A program made the position numbers and the translations under genes. DNA of 15,514 bases. It comes from Bolinopsis microptera. Its lineage: Eukaryota > Ctenophora > Tentaculata > Lobata > Bolinopsidae. The stretch lies in NCBI RefSeq assembly GCF_026151205.1, contig NW_026971948.1, positions 1 through 15,514 of the forward strand. Reading direction: 5' to 3'. This document shows positions 9,121-15,514 of this stretch, one piece after another (the stretch's first letter is position 1; each line of letters starts with the position of its first letter). Under the pieces are notes generated by a model, which did not search any database, was not told the DNA's origin, and was given only the letters and a program-made list of their open reading frames with translations.

Positions 9121-11350
9121 GTTTTTTTTTTTTTTTTGGTCCCCCCATTAAAATTTTTTGCCAATCTCTTTAGGACGCCAAAATCCCTTTTTCCCCCTTA
9201 TTTCCCCAATTAAAAACCCCAATTAATCTGGGGGGTGCGTTTGGCCCCCGGGGTCATGTCCCAATTTCAAATCGATGGCAAGTTTTTAATTTATTTTTTG
9301 GGTTTTTCCCCGGAAAAAGGATTTATTTCCAAAATTCCGACAATTTTTTTTTGCAAATTTTTTAAACATTATTCCCTTACTATTTAAAAGCTAGACATTT
9401 TGAAAAAAAACAGATTTATTTCCTTTAAACTGGGGCTTTTTTACCCCAACGACCCCCTTTTTTTTTTAGCCCAAAAGTTCCCCAAACACAACCTTCTGTT
9501 TTTCATTTTTTTTTTTCAAAAAGTCCCCCATTTTCCCATTTTCATTTTTTCCTTTTCCTTCCCTCGGGGCCTTTTTTTCTTAAAAAAACAAGTGTTTTGG
9601 GATCTGTTTCTTTACCCCGTTTTAATAAAACTGATACGCTAAACCCCCTCGAAGCTTCAATATTAAAATTGATTTTTTTGGGGGAAATCGGCCCCCTTGG
9701 GGATGTGAAGCTGTCAGGGCCCCCCCAACCGAGGTTTTTTTCCCCGTATTGCAGGACCTCGGGGTGGGGGCCCCTTTTATCCCCTTTTGGGGGGGGGCCT
9801 TTTTTCAATTAAAATTGAAGATTTAAAAAGCCCCTTTTTAAGAAGTCTAAGACCATTTTCCAGGGGGCCAAAGTTTTGGGGGGCCCCCCTTCGTGTGGGG
9901 TTTAAAAATTTTCTTTTTTTTTTTTTGGGGGGAAATTTTTTTCCAACATCTAACCAAAAACCTCCCCCTTTTTTTTTGTCCCCCCAGAAAATTGGGTTAA
10001 AAAAAAAAAATAATAAATACGAGTCCCCCCCGCGTTTTAAAATAAACGGTTTCCCCAAAATTTTTTTTTTTATGCAAACCGCTGCCCATCCCCCAAACAA
10101 ATTGTTTACTTTTAAAAATTGTTTTGAGTTTTGTTTTTTTTTTTTTGAGAACCCCCGCCCAATATTATTTTTCCCAAACCCACAAACCTGGGGGGTCCCC
10201 CCTGACAGGACACCCTGAAAAAATTTTCCAAAAAAGTTAAAAAAATTTTTCCTTTTAAACTGTTTTCAGGTTGATCATTTTTGGCAAAAATAAACAGTTT
10301 TTTATACAAAAAAAGGGGGATTTTTTTCCCGTCTGAAAACTTTTTGGGCTCCTCCAAAGTTTTTTTTTTTTTTTCCCCTATTTTGAAAACCCTTTTGGGA
10401 AAGTCCCCCCCCAAAAATGGTTTTTAAAGTTCCTTAAAAATTTTTTGGCAAAATTAGCTTTAAAAAATTTCCATAACCCTTGGGGCAAAAACCTGGAACA
10501 TCCCCCCCAAAAAAAAAACGGGCAAAAATTTTTCAATTAAAAAAATTTTCAAAGTGGGGGTTTTTTTAAAAATTTCAATCATATTTTTTTAGGGTTTTTC
10601 CCCTTCTCAGGAAGCCCAACCCCCTTTTTTAAAAACTTTTAAAAAAAAAACCAATTAAAATTGGAAAATTCAAGGTGTTGGGCCCCTTTTAACCCCCCAC
10701 ACTTTCTGCCTTGCTAATAACTTAACTTAATACTTTGATAAAATCCGTCCCGAAATTTTCGTTTTATTGATGAAATTTTTTTAAGGCTTTTCCCCCCCGC
10801 GGTTTGGGGCCCCGGTCCCACTTTTAAAAATCCCCTAATATAAAAAAAAAACTAAGTTTTGGTTTAATGGTAATCACAGCGGGGGATTTTTTTTTTTTGA
10901 CCCCAAAGGGGCCTTCAACCCCCCCCTAAAAACTTAAATGCAAAAAAACAAAGGGGTTTCCCATAAAAAATAAAAAGATTCAGGGGTTTTTCCCCCGTGT
11001 TTTTAAAATTTAGGGGGGTATTTTCAAATTTGATGGGGGCCAACCCGTTTTTTACACAGTTTTTCATTTTTGGGCCAATGTAAAAAATAGTTTTTTTTTT
11101 TGAAAATTCACAGCCCAAAAAACCCCACCCCGAAAAAAGGAACCCGGAAAGGGGGGATTTTTAGGCAGAAAAGAGGGGCAGAGGGGCCCGGTAAAAAGGA
11201 CCCTAAGTGGGTACTCCCCCAAGGTTAATACTAGGGGTTCCATTTTCCTGCCCCGTTAAGTTACTCCCCCCTTCCCTTTTCCCCGGGGGCAAAAAAGGGG
11301 AATTTCGCGGGTTTTTTTTGGCCAAAAAAAACCCCGGTTTTTCCGGGAAT
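9121..11350. other. heavily stretched segment, no gene
   Basis: A, T, C and G runs alternate throughout. Open frames on both strands, for example plus 9787-10218 against minus 9777-10100, overlap almost completely and translate to Phe/Pro/Lys/Gly-rich strings. Their mirror-like overlap shows they come from run composition. I see no motif, repeat unit or RNA gene. Confidence 0.65.
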
Positions 11351-13780
11351 TACTTTCCGGTAAATAAAAAAAACTATACATAAAAAAAAATTGGGGCCCC
11401 AAAAAAAAATTGGGAAAAAAAGCGAAATTCCCCCTACATGCCCCCCGATTTCCTTTTTTTGGGCCCCCGGGTTAATTTTTCCCCATTGTACTTACAAAAT
11501 TTTAATGTTACCAAAACTTTTCTCCCCCGCTCCCTTTATTTTTTTCCCGTTGAACTGCTTTTTTACATTCCCCCCCCCGTTTTGTATGTTTTTCCCCTGT
11601 TTTCCCCAAATCAAAAAATAATTCCGATCCCCTCCCCCCACTAATTTTAAGGGGGAAATTTTTAAAAAACTCTGAATTCCAATAATCTATTAAAAGAGTT
11701 TTGAAACCCCGTGGGATTAGTCCCCCCCTAAAAAAAAAATATTTTAATTGTTTTTTCCCAAAATTTAAATTTTAAAAAAAACCCCCCCCTTTTTAATTTT
11801 CCCCCCTCCCCCCCATTTGGGGGGTCCCCCCCCCTATTTTGTGCCCCCCCAAAAAAAACCCTTTTATTGTAATGAACTTTTCCGCATTCCTATTATTAGC
11901 CCCCAACTGCCCGTTACGTTATCCCAAAATTAGGTATAAAAAGAAAACTTTCGAAACCCTTAAAAGGCCACCGTTTTAGGGGAAATAATAGAGGGCAGGT
12001 TGCCGGTAAAATAAGGTTTTCCTTGTATTCTAGTGGGGGGGGAAAAGGTTTTTTTTTTTTATTTTAAAAACGGCGGGGGGGGTTTTTGTTTTTTCAAAAA
12101 TTGAAATGTTGTTTTTTTATTTTCGTATTGTTTTCCTTTTGTGGGGGTTTTTTTTTTTTTTTTACAATGTTTTTTTCCCCCCTTTTGTTTTTTTTTTTTT
12201 TAGAGTGTCTTTATGTTGTCCCCTTGCATGTGATCACAGGGTCCCATTTTTAAAATTGTTTGTGTTGTTTCATTGGGTTTCCCCCCCCCCCCCCCCTTTC
12301 TTACCCCCCTTTTTGGGTTTGCAAAATTCCCTAACTTTTTATTGGTAAAAAAGTACAGCGGGGTCTTCCAAAAAAATTTCTAGTTTCAACAAAAAATTAA
12401 CTTAATACAAATTTTTCACACTTTTACTGTCGCAACTCCCCGTAAATTACCACACGTCCCCCGGGGTGCACGGTTGATGCCAAAATGGGGGAAATGTTTT
12501 ACATAATTTTTTTAAAAACCCTTGGGGCGGCTTTGGCTGGGGGAGGAGGGCCCCAAAAGTTTTTTCCATGCATTGCACTAAGTCTGCCCCAAAAGAAAAT
12601 TTTTGCTTTTTCCCCCCCGGCGAGTTTTTTAATGGCCCCCCCCTTTTCTGGGGCCTCGGAAAATTATTTTTTTCCCTTTGTTTTCAAAAGTTTTTTTTGC
12701 GTACATGGGTTTTTCTTATTTTTAACATATTTTTTTTTTTGGATATGGTTCCCCGATATCACACATTTTTTGCGGGGGAACCTTGGACCTTCCCCCAACT
12801 TTTGTCTTGTTTTTTGTTGGATTTGTGTCCCGTTAAAAATTTTTGGGTTGTCCCCCCCCCAATTTTTGTTTTTAAAAAAAAAAAGAAAAAAAAGTTTTAA
12901 AATTAACCCTGAAAATTAAAAGGGTTTTAGAAAAAAAAAAAATGAGACTACATTTTTTTTAGCCCTCACTTTTCCACCTGAACAAAAAAATTTATATTTT
13001 ACCACAAACCACCAGTTTTTAACAACCAGTTTAAAAAAAGATATTTGAGGGGTCCAAAAAACCCCACCTGAAGGGGTAAAAATTTTTTACCGTGTGAAAA
13101 GTTTGAGGGGGTAGGTTCAAACTATCGGTTTAGCATGGGGCCCCCATAATGGTAACCCGTAAAAATTTCCAAAAGTTTGGGCCTTTTTGGGGGGGCCCCC
13201 CTTCCCCCTGGGGGTTTTGTTTCCCCAAACAAGAAAAATATCCCAAAGGGTGGAAAAAATGGTTTTGTTTTTAGGAGGGGGCAAAATCGAAAATTTTTTT
13301 CCCCGCGAAAAACCCACATTTTTTTTTTTGCAGCCCCCTTTGGGTTTTTAAATTTTTGCCCAAAAAGTGGATCACCCAAAAATTAAAAAATTTTTGGAAA
13401 AAAATTTTCCAACCCAAAGGGGGGACCTTTTTTTTAGAGTCCGGGCAAAAAACATGTAAAAAACCCGGGTTGGGCTAAACAAGCATACTGGGGGCCCTAG
13501 GGGGCCCAAAAAAAAAGGAAATTTTTTTCCCCCAAAAAAAGTTTTTTTTGGCCCAACTGTTTAAAGCGGGGATTTTTTTTAGCCTGAAAAAAAAGCCCCC
13601 CCTGAAACCCAAAACCAATGGCCCCATGGGCCTTTTGGGGCATTTACCAACTTTTTCAAAATTTTCCCCTTAAACAAAACGCTGTTTTCATTTTTTTTTC
13701 CAAAAATTTTTATCGGCACTAAAAAAAGGGGGCCCTTTTAAAAAAAAAATCTCATTTTTTTTTTTTTATCCCCCCCCCTA
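11351..13780. other. heavily stretched segment, C/T runs prominent, no gene
   Basis: C and T runs dominate the plus strand, including a 16-base C run at 12281-12296 and long T runs near 12130-12200. Plus-strand open frames at 11391-11644, 12106-12348 and 12485-12919 are rich in Phe, Pro and Leu and can look like membrane proteins. The hydrophobicity comes simply from TTT, TTC and CCC runs. No supported feature is present. Confidence 0.65.
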
Positions 13781-13791
13781 GGGGGTTTGGA

Positions 13792-13811
13792 TTTTTTTTT
13801 TTTTTTTTTTT
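13792..13811 (+). repeat. 20-base poly-T run
   Basis: This is an unbroken T run inside distorted sequence, about 75 bases before a purine-rich tract. Its true length is uncertain, and no retroelement body is visible on either side. Confidence 0.55.
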
Positions 13812-13886
13812 CACCAAAATTTTTTCAAGTAAAAAAAAAAAACATGACCCAAAAAAAGCCCCCTTACTCCCGAAAAACCCCCCCAA

Positions 13887-13983
13887 AACCAGAGAAAAAA
13901 AAAGGCAAAAAAAAAAGGAAAAGAAAAGGAAAAAAGGAAAGGAAAAAAGGGAAGGGGGAAAAAAGAAAGAAAAGGCAAGGGAG
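13887..13983 (+). repeat. polypurine tract of A runs and G pairs
   Basis: Nearly every base is A or G, broken by single C residues near 13905 and 13976. The pattern is A runs separated by GG or GGG. Translated, it gives a Lys/Arg-rich string that imitates a nuclear localisation signal, but this follows from the AAA/AAG/AGG composition. If real, such a tract could form a triplex (H-DNA). It may instead be a GGAAA-type simple repeat read poorly. Confidence 0.55.
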
Positions 13984-14095
13984 TTTTTTGGAAATTTGAA
14001 AGGGATTTGGGGGGACCACTCCTAAATCGAAAAAAAAAGAGAAAGAAAACCCCGTATCCCCCCAGGGGCCCGGGGGGACAGTCAGGTTTTTTTTT

Positions 14096-15394
14096 TGTTT
14101 CAGAAATATGAGCTTGATAACTTAATAAGTGTGAGCATTATATAACGTTATGTTAGAGTGATCTCACCGTCATATGACAATTGTTCATTAACCACATCTT
14201 TACTTACTGTCGGGAAATAAAGCTAGAGAATATTCCATTATGAGCATATAATGAACAGCATTGTAACTGGGTGAGTCTTACAAGGGTTGCATCATATCAA
14301 CAACCTGTGTAACTTGAGCCCTAATCTCAATCTTGTTATTGCATTAGATATATCCAACATTTCTGGTAACCATGGTTACATGTGCCGTTATTACCCTTAC
14401 TCAGTCTCGAAACTAAATAATACGTTGGTGATTTTGGTAACTATCGTTTTTAAAGTTTTGTTCCTGTTTTTAAAATGATGAGAAAAACTCTTTCACTAAA
14501 CCCGCTCGTATGTATCACCAGTACAGTTCAGATTCTTTAGAGAACTTATTTTATCGAATTTGTTTTCTGGAATCGACTCAGCGAGAAGCTTAGAAATGAA
14601 ATCCTTACATTCTACCTTATACCAACTTTATTCTTTATGCAGTAAAATTAACTAAACTACTATTTCAGTGCTCGACTGGGAGTAAGAAGAAAGGATTATT
14701 TAAGAGAATAGGAAGCTTCATGTTACCAGCTGCAGCTCTTACCCCCGCCTCTCCCAACGCTCAAGAAGGGTATATTACTTAACTTGTTTATTAAATCCAT
14801 AGCCCAGCTATGTAAAGAGATATTAAACTAATTGCAGCTGCTTATATCTGTCGTTCCTGTCTCAGATGATGATAAATACTAATTCCCTCTAGTTTAGGAC
14901 CCTCTATTCCCTTCTCCCTCAGGGTAATCACGTCACAAAGTTGCCAGAATCTAGCTATGTCGCCCCCCTCCTCACGCAGAGGTCTGTCCGCTAACTCTAT
15001 CAGCTCTCCAAACCTCTACCCTCCCTTCTCACCGCCTCCCCCGTGAGTTGTCTTTTATTTAAGTCAGGGTATTGTGGGGTGTGTTCTTTATGTGCAGCTT
15101 GATAGACTACGTGAAACTAAGTTATGCAACAAAATACTGCATAATGGGAACGCACCAGTTGATACCCAACCTTTATGGTTATTAATGTGCTGACTGTTTA
15201 GTTTTAGTGAGACGTGAGACGTTAAACGTGTGTTGTTTTGTTTGTGTTGTTGAAATATCTGTAACAGTGTGTATTGCAGCTAGGGTAACTAGTTTATGAA
15301 TCAAAACATGTTAGAGACGTAAGATTTACAAATGTTAACTCCTAGTACTGTAAGCTACCACGTTCATGTTAAAAATAAACTACGAAGGAGGACC
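14096..15394. other. ordinary AT-rich non-coding flank (right), possible upstream region
   Basis: Normal complexity returns at about 14096. No ATG-started open frame of useful length is present. A 63-residue frame at 14287-14478 starts at TTG and is not credible in a eukaryote. A C/T-rich patch lies at about 14930-15050. A possible splice acceptor, GTATTGCAG ending at 15279, lies 115 bases before the ATG at 15395 and follows a T-rich stretch. If used, it would make 15280 onward a 5' untranslated plus coding exon. That is inference; no promoter element stands out. Confidence 0.55.
15207..15220 (+). repeat. tandem GTGAGAC, two copies
   Basis: GTGAGAC is repeated back to back at 15207-15213 and 15214-15220. 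It is small and has no known meaning; it may be chance or a slippage product. Confidence 0.4.
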
Positions 15395-15481
15395 ATGTCA
15401 GTGAAATCTGATGTGACACAGACGGAATATGAGAACATGGATGGGAACTATGAGAATACCAAGTATATGAATCGTTTTTAA
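15395..15481 (+). CDS. possible first coding exon with three YxN tyrosine motifs
   Basis: The ATG at 15395 has A at -3 (GGACCATG), a good eukaryotic start context. The frame gives 28 residues before TAA at 15479-15481. The peptide is acidic and polar, with Tyr12 (YENM), Tyr19 (YENT) and Tyr24 (YMNR). Each tyrosine is followed by Asn at +2, and the first also has Met at +3. Known binding rules: YxN is the Grb2 SH2 consensus and YxxM the p85 PI3-kinase consensus. Such motifs suit a cytoplasmic N-terminal tail or an adaptor, which is inference. The frame may leave at a weak donor after position 15462 (CAA|GTATAT), or the stop may be false because distorted runs start at about 15474. The frame is also open upstream to an ATG at 15332 with a poorer context. 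The family is not recognised, and a chance frame is quite possible at this length. Confidence 0.3.
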   Translation: MSVKSDVTQTEYENMDGNYENTKYMNRF

Positions 15482-15514
15482 AAATTGAAATAACTTTTTT
15501 TCCCTTTTTTTAAA
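15474..15514. other. start of a second homopolymer-stretched stretch
   Basis: The last 41 bases switch to the same texture as 1261-14095: runs of 5 T, 5 A, 7 T, 3 C, 7 T and 3 A in quick succession. The window ends inside it, so its extent is unknown. It probably marks the end of a good contig. AT-rich intron sequence could look similar over so short a distance. Confidence 0.45.

Larger units (their letters stand above)
1261..14095. other. homopolymer-stretched block, probable low-quality or gap-filled sequence
   Basis: Nearly every position belongs to a run of the same base, and all four bases are affected: long A, T, G and C runs follow each other directly. Alternating dinucleotides and ordinary complex words are scarce. 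Both neighbours are normal DNA. A natural low-complexity repeat would show a unit or a bias to one or two bases. Here the base order keeps changing and only the run lengths look inflated. This is what poor base-calling or uncorrected long reads produce. Protein frames here are unreliable because each run length can be wrong. The block is described in pieces below. The cause is inferred; the texture is seen directly. Confidence 0.75.

Noticed and set aside
12485-12919. 144-residue Phe/Leu/Pro-rich frame that looks like a membrane protein
   Set aside because: Hydrophobicity comes from TTT, TTC and CCC runs. A second overlapping phase looks the same, so it is not a real membrane protein.
13787-13999. 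Lys/Arg-rich frame resembling a nuclear localisation signal
   Set aside because: It is the direct translation of a purine tract next to a poly-T run, inside unreliable sequence.
1261-14095. Block as a natural satellite, telomere or CRISPR-like array
   Set aside because: No repeating unit, spacer pattern or fixed period can be seen; only run lengths are unusual.
14287-14478. 63-residue frame with a hydrophobic C-terminal end in the clean right flank
   Set aside because: It begins at TTG, not ATG, shows no family motif, and is short enough to occur by chance.

Overview
The window looks like animal-type or other eukaryotic genomic DNA that is mostly non-coding. It has no compact gene layout, no operons, and no rRNA, tRNA, CRISPR array or insertion sequence that I can support. 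No complete gene can be called. The organism cannot be named from this sequence. AT-rich, complex flanks without long open frames fit a eukaryote with large intergenic regions or introns.

Three kinds of sequence alternate. (1) Positions 1-1260 and about 14096-15473 are ordinary AT-rich DNA with natural base-to-base variation. (2) Positions about 1261-14095 are a 12.8 kb block in which almost every base is stretched into a run. A, C, G and T runs of 4 to more than 15 follow one another, and alternating dinucleotides are scarce. (3) The same stretched texture starts again at about 15474 and runs to the end of the window. Fairly sharp edges, runs of all four bases and clean flanks are best explained by low-quality sequence placed between good contigs, such as gap filling with uncorrected reads or poor-quality read tails. 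This is an inference from texture. It means reading frames inside the block cannot be trusted, and the many Phe/Gly/Pro/Lys-rich open frames there are run-length noise, not genes.

Within the block the distortion is uneven. Positions about 7000-8230, especially 8085-8220, and about 8880-9100 read almost normally. Two weak coding-like patches lie in or beside these islands: plus strand 7737-8043 and minus strand 8842-8939. Neither can be assigned to a family with confidence.

The best gene candidate is at the right edge: a short frame from an ATG at 15395 in a good eukaryotic start context. Its 28 residues hold three tyrosines, each followed two residues later by asparagine (YENM, YENT, YMNR). 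It could be the first coding exon of a gene whose remainder lies in or beyond the next distorted stretch. I found no convincing new biological system here. The striking pattern is most likely an assembly artefact.
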